64,000 nucleotides of DNA from Smittia aterrima. Its lineage: Eukaryota; Arthropoda; Insecta; Diptera; Chironomidae. Of this stretch, positions 53,958-64,000 are shown piece by piece. The notes under the pieces were generated by a model. It saw only the letters and a program-made list of their open reading frames with translations. It searched no databases and was not told where the DNA came from. Where the stretch lies: positions 4,402,854 to 4,466,853 of the forward strand of contig CP093830.1 of the NCBI GenBank assembly GCA_033063855.1, in the 5' to 3' direction. The first letter of the stretch is position 1. Each line of letters starts with the position of its first letter. The translations under genes and the position numbers were made by a program.

Positions 53958-54137
53958 CTCGAAAATTTATTAAGCGAAAAAAAATCGTGACTTTACTCGT
54001 CAACTGGAAATTTAGAAATGAACAGAAAAAAGGGAAATTTATCAAAGGCCACTGCGAATAATTTATTTTTTTGTTGTTATAAATGATTTAACATAAAATT
54101 ACTTAAATTAAACCCTGAGCAGAATTTATCACAAGAA

Positions 54138-56708
54138 TTATTCTTCCAACCCCATCTCGTTCATCATCTCCTCGAGTCGCAAAACGTCGTCTGATTCTTC
54201 TTCTTCTTCCAACTTTGTTTCACCTTTGCGCCAGACCCAGCTAGGAACCTTTCCAACCACTGCTTTGTTCACGACGCACATTTTAATGAATTTTCTCCAG
54301 AATTTGTTCTTGCCAAGCGTTTCTGGATTTCCAATCACAATGAGCAGAGCCTTAGCTCGTGTCAATGCGACATTGAGACGTTTCTCGTTCTTCAAGAAGC
54401 CAACTGTTGGAGTTTTAGATCGAACTGTTGAGAGTATGATTACGAGCTTCTCTCGACCTTGGAAATATTCAACAGTTCCAATTTCAACTCCTTGAGGGTA
54501 AATTGCTTTCATTTTTTCTCTTTGTGCAGCATAAGGGCAAACGATTCCAATGTCCTTCGCATTTACGCGTTTACCGTTGATTCCTTTCTTTAATAAACTC
54601 GTCACGTACTTTCGAACAAAGGCAATGTCTCCATCGTTGTACAAGCTCGTATCGTCGTTTTGACTTCGCGTCCAACTTGCGTGGAAAATAATCGGGAAAT
54701 CTTTATTTGGCAGCATTTCCCAACCAATTGCAAAGTTAGCGACATTTTCATTCTGTTTCGCATTGAGAATCGAATTGTAAAATTGTTTGTTCGAATATTT
54801 GAGAATCGAAACATGCGAACGAAAGTTATCGGTGAGTTGAACGATGTATCTTGGATTAAAGCCGTTGTAACTGAACTTGTAACGATCCATGTCCATAATA
54901 CGTTCCATCAAACTTATATTGAAGCCATATCGCTCTGAGTGATGAGTTCGCATAATTTGACCGAGTTGCTTGGGATCTCCTAGCAAAATGAAACTTGTTT
55001 TGATGGGAACGTCTTTCTTCAATGAAATGCACATTGGAATGGTTACGAATGGTTCTGCTGAGCTAGCGCATTCATCGATGAAAATGTAATCGAATTGACT
55101 CGGTCCAAGGGCTTTTAAACGTCCCGAGTTAACAAGTGTTGCAATGATCACGTTGTAGCTCATTAACTCTTGCATCGAAGGATCAATGTGATAACCGTAA
55201 CGAAGATTAGATAAAGGCTTTACTTTCTGATTAACACGATCCATTTTCTTAGCAAACGACGGCGAGTAAAATCGATACATTTTGTTCAGTCCGACGTACT
55301 TCATGAGTCGCTCTCCGATTTCATCACAAGCCGAATTCGAATTGACTGTCACCAGAACTTTAGCATTCGGTAGCATCTTTACAATTTGTGCTACAGCTTC
55401 AACTAAAGTGCTTGTCTTTCCAGTTCCAGGTGGACCGAAGACAATGTAAGGCGATGGAAAACTTGATCGGTTCAAGATGTGCTTAATAGCCTGCGATTGA
55501 GCTAAGTTTCCTCCAACACTAATGTTGAGCCATTCAATTTGATCAAATTGTTCGAAAACGGGATGTCTAAAGTTGCGAAGAGAGAACTCGCTGAAGTCGA
55601 GAAAGAAGTTTTCGTAGCCTTCTTTCTCTATCACTTGCAATGCACGCTTCGCCATAGCATTTGTGTAGAAGTTAGGACACAGTTCCACTTGATATGATTC
55701 CTTGACGTCGATCTTCTTAACTGCGCCACGACTCACTTCAATCACAAAGTATTTTGCGAATGCGCCAACGATGGGAGCGTGGATTTGATATTCCATTAAT
55801 TGCTTTTTATCCATTCGAGAGTTGACTAATAGAGTTGGTGTCAAGCGAACAGCTGAAGCTGCAGATGAAATTTGTCGTAATGTCTAAAAGGCAAATAATT
55901 ATTGATAATGAATCTATTCATCAGACATCAAACTAAACTTACATCAATTCGGAAGCTGATGACTGATTGCTTCTGTAATTTAGTGTTTGCGATGTTACAT
56001 TTCTTCAGAAGATCAAGTTCAAAAGAGTTCTCGATGTCCAAAAATAAGCTGAGCATCTTAACGAATCCGTAAATGTTGTATCGTTCAACTGGAGACATTA
56101 GCTTGAACTCCTCAAGGACGATTACTATTTTGATCTCTGCAGCATCGTTTTGTGGTCCCATTTTAAATTGTTGATCGCAGATCGTTCGAATTGACTCATT
56201 TGGCATAACCATTCCTGGGCGTTTAAAGTGTAGCTTTGATTGTTTGACAACAGGAAGTGTTAGGAAGTAAAGTGCTTTAACTTTTTTGCCATCGCACAAA
56301 TCAAACATGAACTCAATTGAGAAAATTCGATTCTTGTCAAAGCCAAAGAAGTCGATGGGACGGTTTCGAAAAGGAATTATGGCAGTGACATCATTTGTGT
56401 AGTTCAGCATCAAGTTGACATTTTGAATCGTTTGCTTTCGATAGTTGATAACAAGAGATTTTGGCAGCATGAGAAACTCTTTCGAAAGTAATCGAAGCGT
56501 GAATCGCTCTTGAAGGTAATCAAAGTTACAGGTAACATCTAGAATACTTCCTTGTTTCTCAATCTTTCCATTTGATTCCGTCATGACATGATTCACTGCG
56601 AGAACTGATAAGATTTGTAAATATTAAAGAACTTTTACTTTCCTATTAAAACTCACATCGATAGTCCTCGAAATTGACAGGTTTGTTCCCAGCTGACTTA
56701 CGAGGCAT
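54138..56708 (-). CDS. MOV10/Armitage-like SF1 RNA helicase
   Basis: Upf1-like superfamily 1 helicases of the MOV10/Armitage group unwind RNA 5' to 3' in cytoplasmic silencing, piRNA or RNA-decay complexes. Minus-strand exons are 56708-56657, 56604-55943 and 55883-54138, with introns of 52 and 59 nt, giving 819 aa from MPRKSAGNKPVNFEDYR. Motifs: I GPPGTGKTST (about 388-397), Ia VTVNSNSACDEI, II FIDECASSAEP (about 506-516), III LLGDPKQLGQI, IV QLTDNFRSH, V GTVEYFQGREK with STVRS, and VI NVALTRAKALL. The C-terminus is acidic (EEEEESDD). MOV10 and Armitage are usually around 1,000-1,200 aa, so the N-terminal part is short and this may be a diverged paralog. Motif II reads DECA where MOV10 has DEAG. 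A minus-strand AATAAA (TTTATT at 54062-54067) lies about 70 nt past the stop. Confidence 0.9.
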
Positions 56709-56941
56709 TATCACAGTTTCAAATTTAACAAAAACTAAATAGAAATTAAATAAATTTAGACCAACGCACAGAGAACTCAGCTCATTTCTCTTTTGTTATT
56801 AAATCTTCGTTCGGATTAAATTTGTTCGGATCAAAAATTACATCGCCAGCGACGTCTGGTGTTACTATTACAAAATACAAACCAAAACAAAAATCTTTAA
56901 TTTTAATAAACAAAGTAAAATAAATCGAATTCACATCAACA
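56709..56941. promoter_or_regulatory. Shared 233-bp divergent promoter region
   Basis: It separates the helicase ATG (minus, 56708) from the GTPBP3 ATG (plus, 56942), so both 5' UTRs and core promoters must lie within it or overlap the genes. It is AT-rich with no clear TATA/Inr pair. A minus-strand exon-like frame falls inside it (listed separately). Confidence 0.55.
56782..56864 (-). other. Exon-like minus-strand fragment
   Basis: After an acceptor-like, T-rich sequence (tttgttttggtttgtattttgtaatag, minus strand) the frame reads TPDVAGDVIFDPNKFNPNED and ends at TGA. Its composition looks like protein and unlike the surrounding AT-rich DNA. No upstream exon was found, since the frame upstream runs antisense through the first GTPBP3 exon. 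It could be the last exon of a gene that encloses GTPBP3, a pseudo-exon, or chance. Confidence 0.2.
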
Positions 56942-58452
56942 ATGATTGTGAGAATGTTCTTAAAGCCTCGACACTTCAGTAGCAAAACAATTTTTAGTAA
57001 ATCGTCGGGTGAGTTCGACGAACTTTTCATTCAACTTCATCAAAGCTTATTCACAGAATTTCAGGAAAAGGAAAATGTGGAATTGCTGTGATAAGAGTCT
57101 CAGGAAGCAGCACAAAGGAAGCACTAAAGGCTTTGACGGGCATTGACGCTTATAAACCTCGATATGCAACACTCAAACGAATTCGTGATCCAGAAACTAA
57201 TCAAACAATCGACAATGGTTTGATTTTGTTCTTTAATTCCCCGAAATCTTTTACCGGTGAAGATTCCTGTGAGTTCCAAGTGCATGGTGGACCAGCTGTT
57301 GTATCTGCATTACTAAAAGCTTTAAGTAAAGTTAAAGGTCTTCGTCCAGCAGATCCCGGAGAATTCACGAGACGAGCTTTTTATAACGGGAAATTGGATT
57401 TAACAGAAGTCGAAGGCCTCGCCGATCTGATTCACTCAGAGACTGAATTTCAACGACGACAAGCTTTAATTCAAGCTGAAGGCCATTTGTCCAAAATATA
57501 CAATAATTGGCGAACGCAGCTTATTCGTAACATCGCCCACATCGAAGCCTACATCGACTTTTCAGAAGACGAAAATATTGAAGATGACGTTCTGACGAAA
57601 GTAAGGTCAGAGCTTATTTTGTTGCAAAAGGATGTCGTCAAGCATCTGAATGACGGTCGAATGGGTGAGAGACTTCGTGAAGGCGTTCGAATGGCTATTC
57701 TTGGAGCTACAAACGTGGGAAAATCTAGCCTAACAAATATTTTAGTCCAGCGAGATATTTCCATTGTGACTGACGTTGAAGGAACAACTCGAGACGTTAT
57801 AGAATCGTCAAATGATATTGGTGGTTATCCAGTTATTATCTCTGACACTGCTGGTCTCCGTGAGTCTTCAGACATTGTTGAGGTTGAAGGCATTACGAGA
57901 GCTCGCAAGTGTGCTTCACTTGCTGAACTTATCCTCTTAGTTATAGACGGTCGACAGCTTGAGAGTCAATTTACCGAAGACGAGGAAATTAATGTTGAAA
58001 AATACAAGAAAAGTTATCTCGAGCGATTAGGATTGACCAATGAGATGATGAAGGATGCTAAAGTACTTAGTGTTGTAAATAAAATTGATTTAGTGAGTCC
58101 GAGACGTCGAGATGAGCTGAGATCTTCAGGAGTTCTTACAATATCGTGCGTTGAACAGACAAATGTTAATGAAGTAATCGATGAGATTACTAGCCAACTC
58201 AAAGAACTTTGTGGAGATCCTACGAGTGAATCACCTCTTCTAAGTCAAGCACGTCATCGACATTTTATTCAAGAGTGTTCGCACTTTATTTCAGATTTTC
58301 TAGAAAGTTTCGATCCATCGAGAGATCACGACTTGGCAATCTTAGTTCAAAGTCTGAGAAATGCTGTTCGAAGTATTGGACGAATCACAGGCGAAGTTCG
58401 TACAGACGACGTGTTGGACGTTATTTTTAGAGACTTTTGTATTGGAAAGTGA
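56942..58452 (+). CDS. tRNA modification GTPase GTPBP3 (MnmE), mitochondrial
   Basis: GTPBP3/MnmE acts with MTO1/MnmG to modify the wobble uridine (taurinomethyl or carboxymethylaminomethyl at C5) of mitochondrial tRNAs. Exons 56942-57008 and 57065-58452 (56-nt intron) give 484 aa, normal for the family. The intron interrupts the Gly of SSGKGKCGIAVIRVSG, the conserved N-terminal formyl-folate domain start. GEDSCEFQVHGG and PADPGEFTRRAFYNGKLDL follow. The G domain has G1 GATNVGKSS (about 236-244), G2 GTTRD, G3 DTAGLRE and G4 NKID. The C-terminus is the catalytic FCIGK. The basic N-terminus (MIVRMFLKPRHFSSK) suits a mitochondrial presequence. An alternative Met start is at 56954. AATAAA is at 58454-58459. 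Confidence 0.96.
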
Positions 58453-58479
58453 AAATAAAAGATTTATGAAGGAGCTTTG

Positions 58480-58749
58480 AAAAATTATAGTCGAGAACAA
58501 ACAAACAAAAAAGATTTCTTTTTTAATGTTGAGTCAAGAGCAACATCAAAGCAATTAAATGCACTCTCTGAAACTCGAGAGCTTCTTTCAAAATTAATTA
58601 GCGAATTCAGCAAAGGAAACGACGTCATAAATCGCAATAAAGTTTTATTTAATTACGTTCGCAATGTCAAAAGAAAGATTCAAGACAATATGCAGGACAA
58701 GTGCACTTGCTATCTCCTTTATATCCAGCACTGCCTCGCCATCATCTAA
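58480..58749 (+). other. Coding-like ORF without ATG start
   Basis: The frame after the GTPBP3 poly(A) signal reads through about 89 codons to TAA. It includes SKQLNALSETRELLSKLISE and YVRNVKRKIQDNMQDK, an amphipathic, coiled-coil-like segment. There is no ATG near its start, although a weak acceptor-like attatag precedes 58491. It may be an exon of an unrecognised plus-strand gene, or chance. No family is recognised. Confidence 0.22.
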
Positions 58750-61700
58750 ATGACACTTTAAACAGCTAAAAAGAAACTTGAATCTCTTTTTGACTCTGTG
58801 TCGTGACTTAAAGGACTCGTTTCATTTTACTTGCCAATGAAAGAAACTTTCGACATTTCGAGTGGAAATCAAAGTTAGTCGTGCACTTCTCGTGACGCCC
58901 ACTTGAAGTTCTCTTGACAAAACTATTCGTAATGTCTCAAGCGAAAGGGCAAAGTTTCCAAAAAAAAAAAGCGAAAGAAGAGCGCGACAAAAACGTGCGA
59001 TAAGACAGAGCAGATTGTCTCACTTTTATGGGAGGGCGAGAAGACAAAGTTTACGACGAGATAAAGCGAGCTGACATTTAATCAGATGAAAGTGGAGCAG
59101 GTTCACTCAACTTCACTCTCTGCAATGACGATTGAGCAATCAAACAAGACAAAAAAAAATTGCCAGAAAACGTCGCAAGCTGTTAGACTTAAAACAGGAA
59201 ATTAATTTTCGTGGGTTCACACAGAAACCTTCTTCTATTTTTGACAGAACTTTGGAAAATAATTTGTTTCCATCTCGTGTCAATCTCTTAATTAACGAGT
59301 CTAAGTCTTTTGTTCGCCTCGCAGTTCATTAAATTGTTAAGTAGGGAGAGAAAAGGAGGAGGATGAGAGTACGAAATATTTTTCCTAAGTTTGATAATTG
59401 AAACGGCTTCTAGGCCGTGGCGTTCAGCACCCTACTCGAATAATTAATTGTAATTTGCTCTCGTTACCAATTTACATTTTACGAAGAGCGAATTTATTGC
59501 TTTATGGAGCAGAAACATTCCGAGTCTGCGAGTATCAGATGGAAAGGAGGATTGCCGAAGTGGAAAAAATGGGTTTCTGAGGTTTTTCAAGATCGAGTTC
59601 ATTTGAATTAGCCGACTAATTTATTCAGCTTGACAATTAAACGTCCGTCGAGTGCTTTACAGACGGAAATGTAAGAACTTCCGGAATTTATTTGCCTCAA
59701 TGGGAGAAATTAATGCAAAAAGCTTGTAACCTTCCGCACTCGGATTTTTCTCGGTTGATTGAGTGCTCTCAACGACAACAACGAGATCCAGGAAAATCTC
59801 ATTAGTTCAGCTTAGTGCTCTCCTTAACAACAATTCGAGGAAACTTTTATTTCAATAAAGAACAAAACCGTAATCTTTAGAAAGAATTTTAATTGCAAAT
59901 CAGCGAGTGAAGTGAATTTCTTAGAAATTTCGCTTGAGATCGTTTAACTAAATTGTTTGTGAGAACTGCTTAACGACAATTCTTCTTTCATGATTCAGCA
60001 GAAATTCTAATAATTCCAATCAAGAGAATTTAACAGTCACAAATCGCAATTCATTGAAAGCTCTTCCCGCGCTAACCGCTGTCATTTTAGAAAAACATTT
60101 CCGACAGCTGCGATATTCCTTTAGAAAGTTTTCGCTCTATTCAGCCACTAACAGCGTGAAATCCCGCGTTGCGGATTCTTTTGTTGGTAAGTGTATAATT
60201 GGGTTTTGTTTCGCTATTCAAGCTTGAAGGATCTCAGGGAATTATGCAGCTGCAATTGCTTTTAAGAGAGAAATAACAATCTGAAGCAGCAATTAAGTTG
60301 CGAAATGTAAGAAAGCTCTTGAAGTGATTGGCAGCATTTAACAACAATGAAAACTTTTTCGTTTCTGAAACAATTCTCAATTAAAAAAAGAATTATTTTC
60401 GAATAAAGTTAACCCTTCTAAGTAAATCTGAAAAATAAACATGACAGACGTTGCTCGCAGATCTCTTGTAGCCCCAAAGGAAATCTTTATGGTTTTATTT
60501 GTTTTCGTCTACGCAAAAGTTGAATTATGTCTGCGTTAAGCTTGGAACATTCAAAAGGAAAGGTCAAAAAGCTTTTAAAAGCTTCGGGATATTTCACTCT
60601 GGTAAGTCCTACGCACAAATGTAAATCCAATCAACGATTCATCGCTCGATGTAACAACCACTAAGCCATCAAGTAAATGAGATTCTCATCAAATTGCTCA
60701 TCGCGACATTTGCCAACCTCCCTCAACTAATTTTCCGTCAGAGATAAAATTACATGGAAAGCTCGAAAAGACAAATGTCGTAAAAAAAAAATTCATTCGC
60801 CCGAGCGTTTTTCTTATTAAGATGAGATCAAACAGTAAAGGGAGAGATACATTTCGCTCGACAAACAATGTTCTATGCTCCATTATGAACTCGCTCTACT
60901 GTCGCTAGCTTCACTTCGAAAAAAAAACGAAAGAAGCAACGGAAAAATAAGCAACATGAAAAGAAATTTATGTGATAAGAGTTCGGGGTAGAGCAGGAGG
61001 AGGCGAGTAGACGACGAGGAAAACTGTAGTTTTTCTTTTATGAATTCCCATAAATAAATAGTGAAAGTTAGTTATCTTCTGCGGTAAATGGAACAAAACC
61101 GGAGCGAAGACGAAGCACAACAACATGCCCTAGTTGACAAATCGTTTAAGGAGAAGACAATACGAAAGATGAAGCGTGTTGTGATGCTGTAGCGAGCATA
61201 AAACTTTTCCTCTTTCTTCTTCTTTCTCTACCTTGTCTTGACGAAAGTTTAGTTGAGAGAGTGAGCTTTAATTGCGGAAACTTACTCGACGTTAAAATTG
61301 TAGGAGAGTTTAATGTTTTTATCGACGTCGTGGCTTGCGGGGGTTCTGACGTGCTTGCTATGAAATCTCTTGATTCTACCAATGAAACTTATCCGGCGGC
61401 TGAAGTTTCTCATCCAAACAGTTTTACGCAGCATTGAATTCAATTCGATGAAGGAAAACAATCGGAAAGTTCAAGTAAACTTTTAAAACTTTGGTTCGCG
61501 TGGTAAAGGAGAAAAGTTTCCGCTTCACCCCGGCAATCAGCATCAAGTTTACTCCTCCTTCGCTGCCCTCGAGGCTGCTGACTTGTTCAAGGCAAAGGAG
61601 AGCAAAAAGCCCAATTTGTGCTTATCAAACCATTTTCCTCGCTGCTTTGACATACAACCGAACACAAAAAACTAAATTGAATTGAAACCGAAAGGAAAAA

Positions 61701-64000
61701 CAAGAGAAAAGCAATGTGGCGCGAGTTGTAGGCCGAGTCGTGCGCACACAAAAACGACGATCATCAATTCAATTTATTTTCATGAAGCCTCGCAGTTTTT
61801 TTAATCATATTCCGGTGCCTGCCAAACATTCCACGCCATTTCATCCCGCAAATGTTTAGAAACATTTCTCTTTCGTCGCTGGCCTGTTAGCTTTGTCGTC
61901 TCTCGATCTCAGTGGATATTTCATCCTCGAAAATGAACTTAATTTTCATTAAAACTTGAGACTTTTGCACTCTTAGGCCTCGAGACTCCCACTCTCACTT
62001 GTTATCTGAGTGGAAGAGAAATTAATGGAAATTTATTTTTCTTAGAAAGTTTAATGTCATAGACATTGAAAGAACAAAGCAAAACTCAGACTGGATGAGT
62101 CCAAAACTTTTCCTTTTGTTCTTGTTTCAGCAATTTCCTTACCCAATCCTTCATAATTAAGGAAAATATTTTCACCATGGCTTGTTAGGTTTCCGACAGC
62201 ACGTGAATGTTATTTCTCCAACCCTCACACGAGATGCAATGGAATTTTCCACTCGACAACACTTAAAATGTTTCAACGACGCTGAAAGCGGGGAAGAACG
62301 ATGAAAAGTGAGAAAATTCCTCAAACTTATTAGCTTGGAAAATAATTAGACGAAAATTTGTTTTCTTTTCGTTGAACGATCTCAAGAGACGAGTTTCCGA
62401 GACTCCGAGTTTTTCACAAGTACGAGACAAATAAGCGCTTAGTGGAATCTCTCTTGATTCTCACTTGGCGGAAGGTTTTTTGTCACTCAAACGAATTGAG
62501 ATGAGAGTTGTTGATTCTAAGAATATTTCAAGGAAGACTTTGAACTTCCTCCAAGAAATTTCCTTCAATAATTTCCATGACTACTGAAGATTTAATTTAA
62601 CGACGTGCGCAGTTCATGAAATTAATAGTTTTGATGAATCTTTATAAATTAGAGAAACTAATTAATTTACGATTTGTAATTTCGATTTTATTGATGAACT
62701 CAACAATGAAGTAAACTAACTTCGAATAACAAAAGTTAATTAGATTGATTGAATAGATTTGATTAAGAGCAAACTCAAATCGACAAGTTTATCAATGAAA
62801 CTCTTCACTTCGATGTCATTTAGAGCGAAAGGATAATATTTCAGCAAACAACCCGGATAAGAGGCAATTCAAAGTAGCGCTCAAGTGAGAAAATCAGCGA
62901 AAGGGAGAAGAGAAAAAAATGCTTGAAATTTTAATGAGCGAAATATATTTCAGTGTAATTAATGCCACGCCATTCTTGCTGTAGCGAATAATTTAGAAAA
63001 GTTTCTCTCCTTTCGGTTTTTTTTCCGGGGACGAACTGAAAATTTAATTTCGGTTCGTTAAAGCAAAATCACATTACAATTCCTTCGTTGCATAATTTTT
63101 AATTATTTTTCAGATGGCTTAGCAGTTACTCGTTCCGCTAAAAGGACTTTCGGTAATCACGTTAATTCTTCTTTTCTTAATGATTATCTTCTCCTGCAGT
63201 TGTTACGTAAGTTCCGAACTGTTCCTAATGAGCTGTTTCGTTTTAAGTTTTTTATTCTCCCATTGAGGGTTCGCTCCTTCGAAGATCTGCGAAAGCAATT
63301 CATCATTCTTTTCACCTGAGTCGAGCCGATGTCTTTCAACAAAGCTTTCGGGACTTTTGCTTTTTACTGGAAGCTTTTCTTCTCAATCTAGCTTATGTTT
63401 CTCTATTCGCTTCTGCAGCCATGGTGCTTCTCAATAATTCTTCCTGCTCGCTTGCTGCTTCGTTTTGTCTCGGGTCGACTCTAAATTTAATTAACTGATA
63501 GACGTCTCGGAATGTCAAAATGAAGAAAAAGAGCGCGCAATTAGAATCGTTACGACAGCAATAAAATTCAAGACATTTTTTTCTCGCTTGGTAGTCGCTG
63601 ACAAATTACGAAAGTTAGGAAAGTCGATGTGGAAGGATGCGGAAATATTTTTCGAAATAATTCACAACAAACAAAGCAAACCGAACAACTTTTTATTCTG
63701 CGGCAAACATCAAAGCGAAAAGTTTCTGATAGCTCGAGAAGCAAAAGGAATAAGTAAATGGCTTTTACGATGTGACAAAAATGGAAAAAAATGAGTTGTT
63801 TTTCAATTTGCGGCGAAAGTACACGAGGGAATGAGAAAGGCGGAAACGAAATGTTTTCCAACTTTTCCTCAACTATGCTTTTTACAAAAGAGTGGGAGAG
63901 CTCTCCACTTAGCGTTCAGAGAATTCCACCTGCTGGATAAATATTTAAGCAAACCATTGACATGTAAAAAGCGTGAAAGTTTTTTTATGATCGCTTTGCT
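58750..64000. other. Non-coding stretch, no gene seen
   Basis: About 5.2 kb of AT-rich sequence with only short frames lacking domains on either strand. GA-rich and CT-rich runs and TCGA words are as in the cut introns. It may be intergenic or part of an intron of a gene beyond the window. No tRNA, repeat array or ratchet-type site is visible. Confidence 0.6.

Noticed and set aside
54226..54938. Plus-strand frames of 89 and 92 aa opposite the helicase
   Set aside because: They are antisense shadows of conserved helicase motifs on the minus strand.
1..64000. CRISPR arrays, rRNA, tRNA, bacterial operons or viral genes
   Set aside because: None seen; gene structure with short GT-AG introns and the gene families present indicate ordinary insect nuclear DNA.

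Overview
This window looks like a compact, AT-rich nuclear genome of an insect, most likely a nematoceran fly. A chironomid or related midge is my best guess, inferred from general character and not from a database match. The evidence is spliceosomal GT-AG introns, most of them only 48-64 nt, very short gene spacing, a gustatory receptor, a DM4/DM12 secreted protein, and a homeobox gene cut whose exons read well against what I recall of the Drosophila protein. There are no bacterial-style operons, rRNA, tRNA or CRISPR arrays that I can see.

Positions 1-48,406 are dominated by the plus-strand gene cut (CUX family). Seven coding exons from 16,021 to 48,406 join with consistent phases into the last 1,607 residues: a coiled-coil N-terminal part, three CUT domains, a Cut-class homeodomain and an acidic C-terminus. 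The first coding exon(s) lie upstream of the window. Two very long introns (16.8 kb and 9.8 kb), plus at least 16 kb of an upstream intron, hold no convincing genes. They contain two excellent candidate recursive splice (ratchet) sites, where an acceptor is fused directly to a donor (776/777 and 21,559/21,560). The upstream intron also carries a 1.37-kb repeat element at 9,264-10,628, with inverted ends, six tandem 130-bp units and a 3' hairpin, resembling non-autonomous Helentron/DINE-type elements.

After the cut 3' UTR, 50,897-58,452 is a dense cluster. In order it holds a gustatory receptor (+), a 90-aa unknown protein (+) starting 76 nt after it, a DM4/DM12 protein (+), a 92-aa unknown protein (-) convergent with it and with interlocked poly(A) signals, a MOV10/Armitage-like SF1 RNA helicase (-), and the mitochondrial tRNA-modification GTPase GTPBP3/MnmE (+). 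The last two are head-to-head across 233 bp.

From 58,453 to the end there is one weak coding-like ORF and then about 5.2 kb in which I see no gene. The most interesting signals are the two ratchet sites, the tandem-repeat element, the possible dicistronic receptor/small-ORF arrangement, and small exon-like fragments around GTPBP3.
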